From an uncultured Oscillospiraceae bacterium (lineage in GTDB: Bacteria; Bacillota; Clostridia; Oscillospirales; Oscillospiraceae), in the NCBI GenBank assembly GCA_944387015.1, contig CALXDH010000003.1, forward strand, positions 1-64,000: DNA of 64,000 nt. The letters run 5' to 3'. The position numbers and the translations under genes were made by a program. A model generated the notes under the pieces. It was not told the DNA's origin, ran no database searches, and worked only from the letters and a program-made list of their open reading frames with translations. Positions 18,611 to 27,175 of the stretch are shown here, in pieces; position 1 is the first letter of the stretch; the number at the start of each line of letters is the position of its first letter.

Positions 18611-19186
18611 TTGAAGAAAACGACCAATTACCAGCTCAGCCAATGGGACGCGGAGGATCGGATCCTCCGGGAGGATTTCAATCAGGACAATAAAAAGCTG
18701 GATGACGCCATCGCCGCGCTGCGGGACGCCAGTCCTGTGGTAAAGCTGCTGGATGTCACCACCCAGTCTTCCCAGTCCAAGATGGAGATCAGTCTGGCTG
18801 ACATTGACCTGAGCGACTATCGGGAACTTTGGATCTACCCCAAGTTCAGTGCTTCCACTACGGAGAGCAACTTCATCTATCTTACAATCAATGACCTGAC
18901 AGAATACCAGACCAACACCTCTGCTACCCAATACGGTCTGGTCGTTTTTACCACGTATGCAAGCAGCGCAAATAAAATCACTGCCCGCATCACACTTTTG
19001 CTGGGAGACGTGCTTGTCGGGTACGACACAAGCGCATATATCAATGGCTCTAAATTCGCCGCCGACATCAGCGGCTTGCGTACCGTTCAACTCGCCGGAG
19101 ACAAACTGTCCAAAATGACCTTCTGCTGCATGGACGGGGTCATTGGCAGCGGTACCCGCGTCACCATTCTCGGGGTGCGCATCTGA
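18611..19186 (+). CDS. Orphan phage tail-fibre-like protein
   Basis: A 191-residue protein. Its first about 35 residues (TNYQLSQWDAEDRILREDF and on to a Leu-Asp-Asp-Ala-Ile helix) have the pattern seen at the N-terminus of tail-fibre or receptor-binding proteins of Clostridia phages. The rest is Thr/Ser-rich beta sequence. It starts at TTG 18611 behind AAGGAGGG. No other phage gene lies near, and base composition is lower in GC than the flanks, so this is either a domesticated phage remnant or a secreted bacteriocin-like piece. Function unknown. Confidence 0.65.
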   Translation: MKKTTNYQLSQWDAEDRILREDFNQDNKKLDDAIAALRDASPVVKLLDVTTQSSQSKMEISLADIDLSDYRELWIYPKFSASTTESNFIYLTINDLTEYQTNTSATQYGLVVFTTYASSANKITARITLLLGDVLVGYDTSAYINGSKFAADISGLRTVQLAGDKLSKMTFCCMDGVIGSGTRVTILGVRI

Positions 19187-19234
19187 TGGTTTTGGTTCTG
19201 CATATTTTAAGCAGGCCTTATTTTGAAATTATTG

Positions 19235-19271
19235 AAAAAGGAGGCAGCCCCAAGGGGCTGCCTCCTTTTTT
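19235..19271 (+). terminator. Bidirectional terminator
   Basis: A 17-bp stem (AAAAAGGAGGCAGCCCC and its complement, 19235-19251 with 19254-19270) with a 2-base loop and T run. It serves the tail-fibre-like gene on the plus strand and the PepSY gene on the minus strand. Confidence 0.9.
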
Positions 19272-19304
19272 ATGCATCGTTTGCGATCCACGCCATTCCG
19301 GCAC

Positions 19305-20075
19305 TCAGTCGTCGTAATCGCTCTCCCACTTGAGGATCTGGCCGCTGACGGCGTCGATGTCGCAGTCATACTCCATGCGGCCATTGCGCAGTTCCACCTC
19401 ATAGATGGTGCGGCCGTCGTCCCGGTCCAGCTGGCACTTGACCACAGTAGATCCGCTGGGGGCCCGGTTCAGGGCAATGCTCTTGGCCTTCTCTGCGGAG
19501 ATCACATTGCCGCTGCTGGAAGAGACGGTGCCGATGTCAAAATTCTCCAGCTCCCGGTCGGAGCTGAGGATGGCGCCGGTCAGGGCATCGATGTCGTAGT
19601 CGTACTCCGTATTACCGCTGTAAAACTCCACCTCGTACTGGGCACGGCCGTCATCCCAGTCCAGGCTGGCCTTCAGAAACACCGCGTTGGCAGCCTTCAC
19701 GCCGGCGTCTGCCAGGGCGATCTCCTTGGCCCGGCTCTGGGTGATATAGCTGCTGCTCTCGGGCTTTTGAGAAGCAACCCGGTCCGCCGTCACCAGCTCC
19801 ACAGTGTCGGTGGCAGAGTCATAGCTGACCTCCATACCGGCCGCCTCACACACCGCCCGGATGGGGGCATAGGTGGTGCCGTTGTAGAGGAACACCGGGA
19901 CCTTCTTGCCGTCAGCGTCCCGGGGGGTAAATTTCGCTCCGTTGATGGAAATACCGATGCCGTCCTCCACTTCAATGCTTCGGGAGGCAGCAGTTGCCGT
20001 AACGCCCAGGGCCGTCACCATCGCCACCAGCAGCAGGGCGGAGCCAAAACCTTTCCAGTAACCAGTCTTCTTCAT
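19305..20075 (-). CDS. Secreted stalk-domain / double PepSY protein
   Basis: A 256-residue exported protein with a signal peptide (1-about 30, cleavage near TATAAS). A 'copper amine oxidase N-terminal/stalk' type domain follows (about 35-95: GISINGAKF, VFLYNGTTYAPIRAVCEAAGMEVSYD). Then come two PepSY-like repeats (about 105-182 and 188-255), each with the pattern Y-E-V-E-L/F and D-Y-D-I-D-A-L/V-T/S-G. PepSY domains often inhibit or regulate extracellular peptidases. The gene is monocistronic and divergent from thiI. Confidence 0.85.
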   Translation of the reverse strand: MKKTGYWKGFGSALLLVAMVTALGVTATAASRSIEVEDGIGISINGAKFTPRDADGKKVPVFLYNGTTYAPIRAVCEAAGMEVSYDSATDTVELVTADRVASQKPESSSYITQSRAKEIALADAGVKAANAVFLKASLDWDDGRAQYEVEFYSGNTEYDYDIDALTGAILSSDRELENFDIGTVSSSSGNVISAEKAKSIALNRAPSGSTVVKCQLDRDDGRTIYEVELRNGRMEYDCDIDAVSGQILKWESDYDD

Positions 20076-20304
20076 AGCGATTCTCCTTTTCCTGTTTTTC
20101 TTCGGCGGTGCGTTTCCGCCCTCTCTGTCTTAGTAACGGCGGGGTCGGGCTTTTTATTGCGCGCACTGCTTATTTTTTTGAAAAAAATTTTTTCTCCCGC
20201 CGCACCGGCAAAAATCAGGGCTTTTTCTCCGAGGACAAATGCAGTATACTATGTAGTATCATGCGCAAGTATTTCCGCGATTTCGCGTATTCGGAGGAGC
20301 TTTT

Positions 20305-21501
20305 ATGAACCAACAAGAGATTTTCCTGCTCAAGCTGGGCGAGGTGGTCCTGAAGGGCCTCAACCGCCGGTCCTTTGAGGACAAGCTGATGAGCAACGTC
20401 CGCCGCCGCCTGCGCCACTACGGCAGCTTCCAGGTCTATATCCGCCAGAGCACCATCTACGTGGAGCCCCAGGGAGACACGTGCGACCTGGAGGGCGCCT
20501 GGAGCGCGTGCAAGCAGGTGTTCGGCATCGCCGCCGTGGCCCGGGCAGTGCCCTGCGAGAAAACGGTGGAGGCCATCGTGGAGACCGCCAAGACCTACCT
20601 GCGGGATGCCTTTGCCTCTGCCCGCAGCTTCAAGGTGGAGAGCCGCCGGGCGGACAAGACCTTCCGCCTCAACTCCATTCAGATCAGCCAGGCGGTGGGC
20701 GGCGATCTGGCAGAGGAATTCCCCAACGTGGCGGTGGATGTCCACAACCCGGACCTCACGGTATTTGTGGAGATCCGGGAGAAGGCCGCCTACGTCCACG
20801 GCGCCTCGGAGCCCGGCGCCGGCGGACTGCCGGTGGGCATGGGCGGCCACGCTGTGAGCCTGCTCTCCGGCGGCATCGACTCTCCCGTCTCTTCCTGGAT
20901 GATGGCCCGCCGGGGCGTTCAGCTGGAGATGGTCCACTTCGTCTCCCCGCCCTATACCTCCCAGCAGGCCCAGGACAAGGTCCTGGAGCTGGCCCGCCAG
21001 CTGACGGCCTACTGCGGCCGGATGCTGGTCCATATCGTCCCCTTCACGGAGATCCAGGAGGAGATCCGCCGCAGCTGCCCGGAGGAGTACTTCACCCTCA
21101 TCATGCGCCGCTTCATGATGCGCATCGCCGAGGCCGTGGCGAAAAAGGCCGGGGCCAAGGCCCTCGTCACCGGCGAGTCCCTGGGCCAGGTGGCCAGCCA
21201 GACCATGATGGCCCTGGGCGTCACGGAGGACGTGACCACGATGCCGGTGCTGCGGCCCCTGATCGGCATGGACAAGGTGGAGATCATCCGCATCGCCCGG
21301 GACATCGGCACCTTCGACACCTCCATTCTCCCCTATGAGGACTGCTGCACCGTCTTTACGCCCCGCCACCCCGCCACCCGTCCGGACCTGGAGGCCGTGC
21401 GGACCGCCGAGGCGGCGCTGGATGTGGAGGGTCTGGTGGCCAAGGCCCTGACCGGGGAGACCTGGGTCCGGGTCAAGGTCACCGACGAGCCCAAGATCTG
21501 A
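20305..21501 (+). CDS. thiI: tRNA 4-thiouridine synthase ThiI
   Basis: A 398-residue ThiI that makes s4U8 in tRNA and, in many bacteria, helps thiamine thiazole synthesis. It has an N-terminal ferredoxin-like/THUMP region (about 60-165) and a PP-loop ATP pyrophosphatase domain with SGGIDSPVSSWMM (about 187-199). A Cys pair in EDCCTVF (about 349) corresponds to the conserved catalytic Cys. It lacks the C-terminal rhodanese domain of the E. coli enzyme, as is normal in Firmicutes, so sulfur must come from a dedicated cysteine desulfurase, which is not adjacent. GGAGGAGC precedes the ATG. Confidence 0.96.
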   Translation: MNQQEIFLLKLGEVVLKGLNRRSFEDKLMSNVRRRLRHYGSFQVYIRQSTIYVEPQGDTCDLEGAWSACKQVFGIAAVARAVPCEKTVEAIVETAKTYLRDAFASARSFKVESRRADKTFRLNSIQISQAVGGDLAEEFPNVAVDVHNPDLTVFVEIREKAAYVHGASEPGAGGLPVGMGGHAVSLLSGGIDSPVSSWMMARRGVQLEMVHFVSPPYTSQQAQDKVLELARQLTAYCGRMLVHIVPFTEIQEEIRRSCPEEYFTLIMRRFMMRIAEAVAKKAGAKALVTGESLGQVASQTMMALGVTEDVTTMPVLRPLIGMDKVEIIRIARDIGTFDTSILPYEDCCTVFTPRHPATRPDLEAVRTAEAALDVEGLVAKALTGETWVRVKVTDEPKI

Positions 21502-21515
21502 GGGAGGCGCACACG

Positions 21516-22796
21516 ATGGCACACACCGCGGAACTCATTGCCGTGGGCACGGAGCTGCTTTTGGGCAACATTGCAAACACCAACGCCCAGAGCCTCTCCC
21601 AGAGCCTCTCCGCCCTGGGCATCGACGTCCACTGGCACACGGTGGTGGGGGACAACCCCCAGCGGCTCCAAGAGGCGCTGGACATCGCCCGCCGTCGGGC
21701 GGACATCCTCATTACCACCGGGGGACTGGGCCCCACCTATGACGATCTGACCAAGCAGACCATCTGCGCCGCCTTCGGAAAGCCCCTGGTGCTCCACCCG
21801 GACATTCTGGAGGACATCCGGGCCTTCTACGAGTCCGCCCTTCATGTCCCCATGCCGGACAACAACACCCAGCAGGCCCAGCTGCCGGAGGGATGCACCG
21901 TGTTTGATAACCCCGTGGGCACCGCTCCTGGCTGCGCCTTTGAAGCCGACGGCGTTCACGTGCTGATGCTGCCGGGCCCGCCCCATGAGATGGAGACCAT
22001 GCTCCACCGCTGGGTGGAGCCGTATCTGCGGGCCCTCTCCAGCGACGTCATCGTCTCCCGGGACATCATGACCTTCGGCATGGGGGAGTCCTCGGTGGAC
22101 GCTTTGCTTCACGAGACTATGAGCCGCATGGAAAACCCCACCCTGGCCACCTACGCCAAGCCCTGTGAGGTCCGGCTGCGGGCCACCGCCAAGGCCCCCA
22201 CCCGGGAGGCGGCGGAGGCCATGCTGGACCCGGTGGAAGCGCAGGTCCGGGCCGCACTGGGTGACGTGGTGTACGGCGTGAACGTAGGCGGATTGCCGGA
22301 GGTTTGCCTGGCGCTTTTGAAGGAACGTCATCTCACGTTCGCCACCGCCGAGAGCTGCACCGGCGGCCGGGTGGCGGAGCGGATCACCGCTCTGCCCGGG
22401 GCCTCCGCCGTGTACCGGGGCGGCGTGGTCAGCTACTGGACAGCGGTGAAGGCCGCCGTGCTGGTGGTGCCCCAGCCCCTTCTGGACCAGTACGGCGCCG
22501 TATCGGAGGAGTGCGCCCGGGCCATGGCGGAGGGCGCCCGGCGCATCACCGGAGCGGACCTCGCCGTGTCCGTCACCGGCGTGGCGGGCCCGGACCCCGA
22601 TGAGCGGGGGGTACCGGTGGGCATCGTCTACATCGGCCTTGCCACGCCGGAGGGCAGCTTCTGCCGGAAGATGGACTCCGGCCGCCGCCGGCGGGACCGC
22701 ATCCAGGCCCTGGCCGCCAACCACGCCTTCGACCTGATCCGCCGGTATCTCACGGGGCTGCCCATCGCGCCGCCGTCCCTGGAGGGCAATCCCTGA
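21516..22796 (+). CDS. cinA: CinA family nicotinamide-nucleotide amidase
   Basis: A 426-residue two-domain protein. The N-terminal MoCF-like domain (1-about 170, with AVGTELLLGNIANTNAQ and TTGGLGPTYDDLTK) resembles ADP-ribose pyrophosphatase activity in characterised relatives. The C-terminal CinA domain (about 265-420) carries ESCTGGRVAERIT, the NMN-deamidase signature, and recycles NMN to nicotinate mononucleotide. The start lies 14 bases after the thiI stop, behind GAGGGAGG, so thiI-cinA form an operon. Full length. Confidence 0.95.
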   Translation: MAHTAELIAVGTELLLGNIANTNAQSLSQSLSALGIDVHWHTVVGDNPQRLQEALDIARRRADILITTGGLGPTYDDLTKQTICAAFGKPLVLHPDILEDIRAFYESALHVPMPDNNTQQAQLPEGCTVFDNPVGTAPGCAFEADGVHVLMLPGPPHEMETMLHRWVEPYLRALSSDVIVSRDIMTFGMGESSVDALLHETMSRMENPTLATYAKPCEVRLRATAKAPTREAAEAMLDPVEAQVRAALGDVVYGVNVGGLPEVCLALLKERHLTFATAESCTGGRVAERITALPGASAVYRGGVVSYWTAVKAAVLVVPQPLLDQYGAVSEECARAMAEGARRITGADLAVSVTGVAGPDPDERGVPVGIVYIGLATPEGSFCRKMDSGRRRRDRIQALAANHAFDLIRRYLTGLPIAPPSLEGNP

Positions 22797-22830
22797 GGAT
22801 GGAACCGGGAAGCGCCCTGTAACGCAAGTG

Positions 22831-22870
22831 AAAAGAGAGCGGAGACCATTCAGGTCTCCGCTCTCTTTTT
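22831..22870 (+). terminator. Bidirectional terminator
   Basis: Stem AAAAGAGAGCGGAGACC (22831-22847) with its complement (22853-22869) and a T run. It separates cinA from the converging ZIP transporter gene. Confidence 0.9.
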
Positions 22871-22882
22871 TCCTCCGGCCCA

Positions 22883-23644
22883 TTATCCCAGCGCCACATC
22901 CAGCACCATCATGATGAGGAACCCCACCACAAAGCCGCAGGTCCCGGCCCGGCTGTGGGCCTGGGGCACCAGCTCCTCCACCACCACATACAGCATGGCC
23001 CCGGCGGCAAAGCTCAAAAGCCACGGCATCAGCGGCGCTACACCGGCCGCCGCCAGCACCACCAGCACGCCGAAAAGGGGCTCCACGGCGCCGGAGAGCA
23101 TCCCGCCCGCAAAGGCCCGCGGGCGGGACCAGCCCTCCTGCCGCAGCGGCAGCGCCACAGCGGCCCCCTCCGGGAAGTTCTGAATGCCGATGCCCATAGC
23201 CAGCGCCACCGCCCCGGCAAATCCATCCCCCTGTGCCGCCAGGGCAAACGCCAGGCCCACCGCCATCCCCTCCGGCACGTTATGTAGGGTGATGGCGGTC
23301 ATCAGCAGGGTGGTCTGCCGCCAGGAGGCGGTCATGACCTGCCGTCCCCGCCGCAGGCGGGGCAGCAGGGCGTCCAGCGCCGCCAGAAACGCCACTCCCG
23401 TCAGCATGCCTCCCGCCGCCGGGACCCAGCCCGGCAGCGCCCCCTGGGAGGCCTGGTCAATGGCAGGCAGCAGAAGGCTCCACACCGATGCCGCGGTCAT
23501 GACTCCCGCGGCAAACCCCAGCAGTGCCCGCTGAAAGCGGGGATGCGGCTCTCCCGCCAGAAAAAACACCAGGGCGGCGCCCAGCGTGGTCATCCCGAAG
23601 GTAAATCCGGTGCCCAGCGCCGCCCAGCGCAGTGATTGCAGCAT
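22883..23644 (-). CDS. ZIP family divalent metal transporter
   Basis: A 253-residue membrane protein with about eight membrane segments. The ZIP metal-path motifs are present: HNVPEGMAVGLAFA (about 138-151) in segment IV and NFPEGAAVALPLR (about 170-182) in segment V. Bacterial members (ZupT) take up zinc, iron or manganese. No metal-regulator box was identified upstream. ATG 23644 is preceded by a modest AGGAAAAGG site. The gene is monocistronic, divergent from the guanine-riboswitch transcript. Confidence 0.92.
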   Translation of the reverse strand: MLQSLRWAALGTGFTFGMTTLGAALVFFLAGEPHPRFQRALLGFAAGVMTAASVWSLLLPAIDQASQGALPGWVPAAGGMLTGVAFLAALDALLPRLRRGRQVMTASWRQTTLLMTAITLHNVPEGMAVGLAFALAAQGDGFAGAVALAMGIGIQNFPEGAAVALPLRQEGWSRPRAFAGGMLSGAVEPLFGVLVVLAAAGVAPLMPWLLSFAAGAMLYVVVEELVPQAHSRAGTCGFVVGFLIMMVLDVALG

Positions 23645-23727
23645 ACGATCAACGCCTTTTCCTCGATTCGGGCGGAACACCGCCCGTACGCCAGTATAGG
23701 CGGCAGAGCCCTTGGCGGTGACTGGGC

Positions 23728-23756
23728 TTGCTTTCCCGGGAAAAGTATGCTATGGT
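23728..23756 (+). promoter_or_regulatory. Promoter of the riboswitch-guaD transcript
   Basis: TTGCTT (23728-23733) and TATGGT (23751-23756) are 17 bases apart, with an extended -10 TG. Transcription should start near 23763, about 15 bases before the aptamer. Confidence 0.65.
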
Positions 23757-23778
23757 GAAGATACAAAAGAGAAACAGG

Positions 23779-23900
23779 AGCGCTCATATAGGTTCGCTGG
23801 CAAGGGTGCGAACGTCTCTACGGAGCCGCCGAAAGGCTCCGCTATGGGTGTCTGGCCGATGGGCGCTGGAGCGCTGTCGGTCGGACACTCCTTTTCTTTT
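23779..23900 (+). promoter_or_regulatory. Guanine-type purine riboswitch with ON-switch terminator
   Basis: Three-way-junction aptamer at 23779-23853. P1 is CGCTCATA with TATGGGTG. P2 is GTTCGC/GCGAAC. The J2/3 segment is GTCTCTAC. P3 is GGAGCC/GGCTCC with loop GCCGAAA. J3/1 is GCTATG, whose C at the specificity position (C74 in the usual numbering) points to guanine rather than adenine. A terminator stem follows: 23846-23859 pairs over 14 bp, with wobbles, to 23877-23890, then CTTTTCTTTT. Its 5' arm reuses the 3' strand of P1, so ligand binding should break the terminator and turn guaD on. The two loops differ from the common GAUAUGG/CCGUAAA pair. Confidence 0.85.
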
Positions 23901-23933
23901 GTGCGGAATTCCGCGAAGAAAGGAGATGGCAGC

Positions 23934-25205
23934 ATGGCGCTGACTATCATCAAAGGAACCATTGTTTCCGCTCCCGCTCCGGGACAGCTGGACATCACAG
24001 AACCGGGGTATCTGGTGGCGGAGGACGGAGTTATCCGGGGCGTATACGACGCTTTGCCGGCGGAATACACCGGCGCTGCGGTGGAGGATTTCGGGGATTG
24101 CCTGGTCCTGCAGACCTTTGCGGATCTGCACCTCCACGCCCCCCAGTATCCCATGGTGGGCACCGGCATGGACCTGACGCTGCTGGACTGGCTCAACACC
24201 TACACGTTCCCGGCGGAGGCCCGGTTCGCGGACCCCGACTATGCCCGGAAAGTCTACCGCCAGCTCTCCGCCGAGCTCATCGCAAACGGCACCACCCGGG
24301 TGGCCATGTTCTCCTCTCTCCACACCGACGCCACGCTGATCCTGATGGAAGAGCTGGAGCGGGCGGGGGTCACCGGCTATGCGGGCAAGGTGAACATGGA
24401 CCGCAACGCCGCCCCCGGCGTTTTGGAGGAGACCACCGAGGAGTCCATCCGGGAGACGGAGCGGTGGCTCGCGGAATGCGGCCGCTTCTCCCATGTCCGC
24501 CCCATGCTGACCCCCCGGTTCACCCCCTCCTGCACCGACGAGCTGATGGCCTGGCTGGGCAAGACCGCGGAAGAACGGCACCTGCCTATCCAGTCTCACC
24601 TCTCGGAAAACGACCGGGAGATCGAGTGGGTCCGCCAGCTCCACCCGGACTGCCGGCAGTATTGGGAGACCTATGCCAAGTTCGGTCTCTGGAATGACCG
24701 CACCCTTATGGCCCACTGCGTCTGGTCCGACGAGCGGGAGCGGGCGGCTATGAAGGACGCGGGGGTCACGGTGGTCCACTGCCCGGACTCCAACGTGAAC
24801 GTCTGCTCCGGCACCGCCCCGGTGCGGGCCATGCTGGAAGAGGGGATGAAGGTGGCCCTGGGCAGCGACATTGCCGGCGGCGACCACCTCAATATGTTCG
24901 ACGTCACCGCCTCCGCCATCCGGGCCTCCAAGGTCCGGCAGATGACGGACCCGGCCCATCCCGCCTTTTTGACGGTGCCGGAGGCGTGGTATCTGGCCAC
25001 CTCCGCCGGTGCGGCCTTCTTCGGGGAGGCGCCGGGCTTTGCCCCCGGCAACCCCCTCCACGCCATGGTGCTCTCGGATGACGCGCTGCCCCAGTCCCAT
25101 CCCCTGACGGCCCGGGAGCGGTTCGAGCGGTGCATTTACCGCCGCCAGCAGGGCGCCCTTCGGGCGGTGTGGAGCGCCGGGCGGAAGGTGTACGAGGCTG
25201 AATAA
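23934..25205 (+). CDS. guaD: Guanine deaminase
   Basis: A 423-residue amidohydrolase that converts guanine to xanthine and ammonia. It has the zinc-binding DLHLHAPQYPMVGTGMDL (about 64-81), in which APQYPMVGTGMDLTLLDWL is typical of guanine deaminases; HLSEN (about 222); the HCVWSD region; and the terminal GSDIAGG (about 310). The first residues MALTIIKG begin at ATG 23934, behind AAAGGAG. The gene stands alone behind the guanine riboswitch, so its substrate probably induces it. Very confident. Confidence 0.96.
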   Translation: MALTIIKGTIVSAPAPGQLDITEPGYLVAEDGVIRGVYDALPAEYTGAAVEDFGDCLVLQTFADLHLHAPQYPMVGTGMDLTLLDWLNTYTFPAEARFADPDYARKVYRQLSAELIANGTTRVAMFSSLHTDATLILMEELERAGVTGYAGKVNMDRNAAPGVLEETTEESIRETERWLAECGRFSHVRPMLTPRFTPSCTDELMAWLGKTAEERHLPIQSHLSENDREIEWVRQLHPDCRQYWETYAKFGLWNDRTLMAHCVWSDERERAAMKDAGVTVVHCPDSNVNVCSGTAPVRAMLEEGMKVALGSDIAGGDHLNMFDVTASAIRASKVRQMTDPAHPAFLTVPEAWYLATSAGAAFFGEAPGFAPGNPLHAMVLSDDALPQSHPLTARERFERCIYRRQQGALRAVWSAGRKVYEAE

Positions 25206-25208
25206 CCA

Positions 25209-25236
25209 AAAAGAGACGCCTTTCGGCGTCTCTTTT
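25209..25236 (+). terminator. Bidirectional terminator
   Basis: 12-bp stem AAAAGAGACGCC/GGCGTCTCTTTT with a 4-base loop, right after the guaD stop and before the converging XRE gene stop. Confidence 0.9.
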
Positions 25237-25237
25237 C

Positions 25238-25480
25238 TTATTGCATTTCCTGTTCCAGCCGGGCAAATTCCGGTCCGGAGAAAAATTCCTCCAGAGAGAT
25301 CTCCAGCCCGTCGCACAGCAGCTTGATGGTAACGATGGATACGTCCCGGCGGCGGGGGTCCATCATACTGTATACCGTGGAGGGTGTCACACCGGAACGC
25401 ACCGCCAATTCGTTGTATTTGATGTTCCGCTGGCGGCAGAGGTTCTGGAACCTCTCCACCACCGCGTCCTTAATCCCCAT
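25238..25480 (-). CDS. XRE/Cro-type helix-turn-helix regulator
   Basis: An 80-residue DNA-binding protein made of one Cro/CI helix-turn-helix domain: RQRNIKYNELAVRSGVTPST (about 15-34), then a recognition helix with YSMMDPRRRDVSIVTIKLLC, and a short tail. The start at ATG 25480 (MGIKDAVV) follows GAGGGG; a GTG three codons earlier is possible. It is divergent from a small conserved gene, with which it shares about 100 bases of upstream region. The target is unknown. Confidence 0.88.
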   Translation of the reverse strand: MGIKDAVVERFQNLCRQRNIKYNELAVRSGVTPSTVYSMMDPRRRDVSIVTIKLLCDGLEISLEEFFSGPEFARLEQEMQ

Positions 25481-25579
25481 GCCCCTCACCTCACGGACAT
25501 GGTATCTGCTTTTGCGCCGGCGCGTATACGCACTTGCGTATATTCCAGGCAGATGTTACACTGTTCCGGGGGTGATACG

Positions 25580-25768
25580 ATGCAACGGGAGCAGGACTTC
25601 TACCGCGCTCTGGTGTCCGATGCCGCCGCCCGGGCGCTGCTGCGCATTCGGGACATTCTGGCGGACGACGCCCTCTCTGACGAGACGTGCTTTGCAAAAA
25701 TCGAAGCCATCGTCTCGCTGTTGGAGGAACTGGGCGTGGACTGCGGCAGCCGGCACGACTTCGGCTGA
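25580..25768 (+). CDS. Small conserved-looking helical protein
   Basis: A 62-residue protein, MQREQDFYRALVSDAAARAL and on, ending GVDCGSRHDFG. It is predicted to be mostly helical, with no membrane segment and no recognised domain. ATG 25580 follows GGGGGTGA. It is divergent from the XRE regulator gene, so that regulator may control it. Function unknown. Confidence 0.6.
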   Translation: MQREQDFYRALVSDAAARALLRIRDILADDALSDETCFAKIEAIVSLLEELGVDCGSRHDFG

Positions 25769-25789
25769 GGGCGCGCCGCCAAAGCAAGC

Positions 25790-25818
25790 CCCCGGAGCGT
25801 GGAAACCACGCTCCGGGG
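25790..25818. terminator. Terminator-like hairpin between converging genes
   Basis: Perfect 13-bp stem CCCCGGAGCGTGG/CCACGCTCCGGGG with a 3-base loop. The flanking U or A runs are weak, so efficiency is uncertain. Confidence 0.6.
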
Positions 25819-25826
25819 TCATCATC

Positions 25827-26297
25827 TCAAAACAGGTGGATCACACCGGCGGTCAGCAGCGTGATGATAAGCCCTGCGATCACCACACCGGCGAAAATGG
25901 CGGGGATGGCATGGCGCATCCGAATATCCAGCAGCGACGCCACCAGCGCCCCGGTCCAGGCTCCGGTCCCCGGCAGGGGAACGGCTACCAGGATCATCAG
26001 GCCCACCAGACGGTATTTGCGCACGACCCGTCCCTTCAGATGGGCCCGGCGCTCCAGCCGCTCGATCTTGGGACCGAAGAAGGCATTGCCCCGCAGCCAG
26101 TCAAAGATCCGGCGGATGAGCAGCATGATAAACGGCACCGGCACCATATTCCCCAGGATCGCCGCCACACACGCCGCGGCCGGGGACAGCCCCGCAGCCA
26201 CGCCCACCGGGATGGCACCCCGCAGTTCCAGCACCGGCACCATGGCGGTGGCAAAGGTCAGCAGGGTCTCATGAAACAAGGTCTCTTCTATGGGCAT
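25827..26297 (-). CDS. Small multidrug export family membrane protein (COG2426-like)
   Basis: A 156-residue polytopic protein with about four membrane segments. Its family-typical features are ELRGAIPVGVAAGLSP near residue 24, NMVPVPFIMLL, and a central basic loop before VGLMILVAVPLPGTGAWTGA. Family members are annotated as small multidrug exporters, but transport has little direct proof; they are distantly DedA-like. Monocistronic; the following gene is a separate ABC cluster. Confidence 0.85.
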   Translation of the reverse strand: MPIEETLFHETLLTFATAMVPVLELRGAIPVGVAAGLSPAAACVAAILGNMVPVPFIMLLIRRIFDWLRGNAFFGPKIERLERRAHLKGRVVRKYRLVGLMILVAVPLPGTGAWTGALVASLLDIRMRHAIPAIFAGVVIAGLIITLLTAGVIHLF

Positions 26298-26362
26298 GGG
26301 CGCTCCTCCGGTATCTGAAGCTGCGGAGCGGGAAACCCGCTCCGCGCAGTAACACGTTTAGT

Positions 26363-27175
26363 TTACTCCAAGTTGAGGTGTTTTTTCAAGAAGTATGTGG
26401 TAATTACATAGAACACGGCGGAATATACCACACAAACAGCGATGAGAATGCCCATGCCGATGTGAATGGCCGTCATACCGGACACCCGGAAATCCAGGCT
26501 GCCCAGCAGAGAGTTGATCAAGGACGTATTCAGGGAGAGCAGCAGCAGGCTTCCCACCAGCTGGGAGGCAAACTGCAAAATGAAAAAGAACGCTACGGAC
26601 CAGGCAAATTTGTGGTTGGAGAAGCTGTGGCCAATGGCCAGGGCCGCGTAAAACTGCAGGCAGAAGGCGATGGAGCCGGCGAAGGCCAGCACCAGCAGCT
26701 CCAGCAGGAACACCGTGCCGTTGATGGCATAATAAGCCGTGATGTCCTGAAAAAGCTGCTGCAAAACCTGCACCATCCCCTCCAGAAAGCTCACATCCAG
26801 CGCCATCATGACAAAGGAAAGCATGACCACCACGCCGGTGATGATAAACCACACGGAGGAGACGATCAGCTTGCTCCACACCTGCTGGTGGATAGAGGCG
26901 GGGAGGGTCAGCATCAGGTAGCCCTCATCCCGCAGCAAATTCTTGTAAAACCGCTGGATCATCAGCAGGAAGCTGACGACGCACACTGCCATGATCGCCA
27001 CCACAAAGGCCATCACCAGCAGGGAACCGAGAATATTTAAAACTGCATACGGGGTCTTCAGGATCCCCCGGGTGGAAAAATTGGCGCCCAGTGCCGTCAC
27101 CAGCAGCACCAGATAGACCGGGACCATGATCCGGGCCGTGGCACGAAACTCGTGCTTCAAAAGTTTTCTCAGCAT
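26363..27175 (-). CDS. ABC transporter permease (ABC-2 type)
   Basis: A 270-residue membrane protein with about six membrane segments (near 20, 55, 110, 150, 190 and 240). It is the permease partner of the ATPase encoded just upstream; its ATG overlaps the end of the ATPase gene by 7 bases. The arrangement of GntR regulator, ATPase and ABC-2 permease matches the ytr-type and bcr-type clusters that respond to cell-wall-active peptide antibiotics; that role is inferred. The transported substrate is unknown. Confidence 0.88.
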   Translation of the reverse strand: MLRKLLKHEFRATARIMVPVYLVLLVTALGANFSTRGILKTPYAVLNILGSLLVMAFVVAIMAVCVVSFLLMIQRFYKNLLRDEGYLMLTLPASIHQQVWSKLIVSSVWFIITGVVVMLSFVMMALDVSFLEGMVQVLQQLFQDITAYYAINGTVFLLELLVLAFAGSIAFCLQFYAALAIGHSFSNHKFAWSVAFFFILQFASQLVGSLLLLSLNTSLINSLLGSLDFRVSGMTAIHIGMGILIAVCVVYSAVFYVITTYFLKKHLNLE

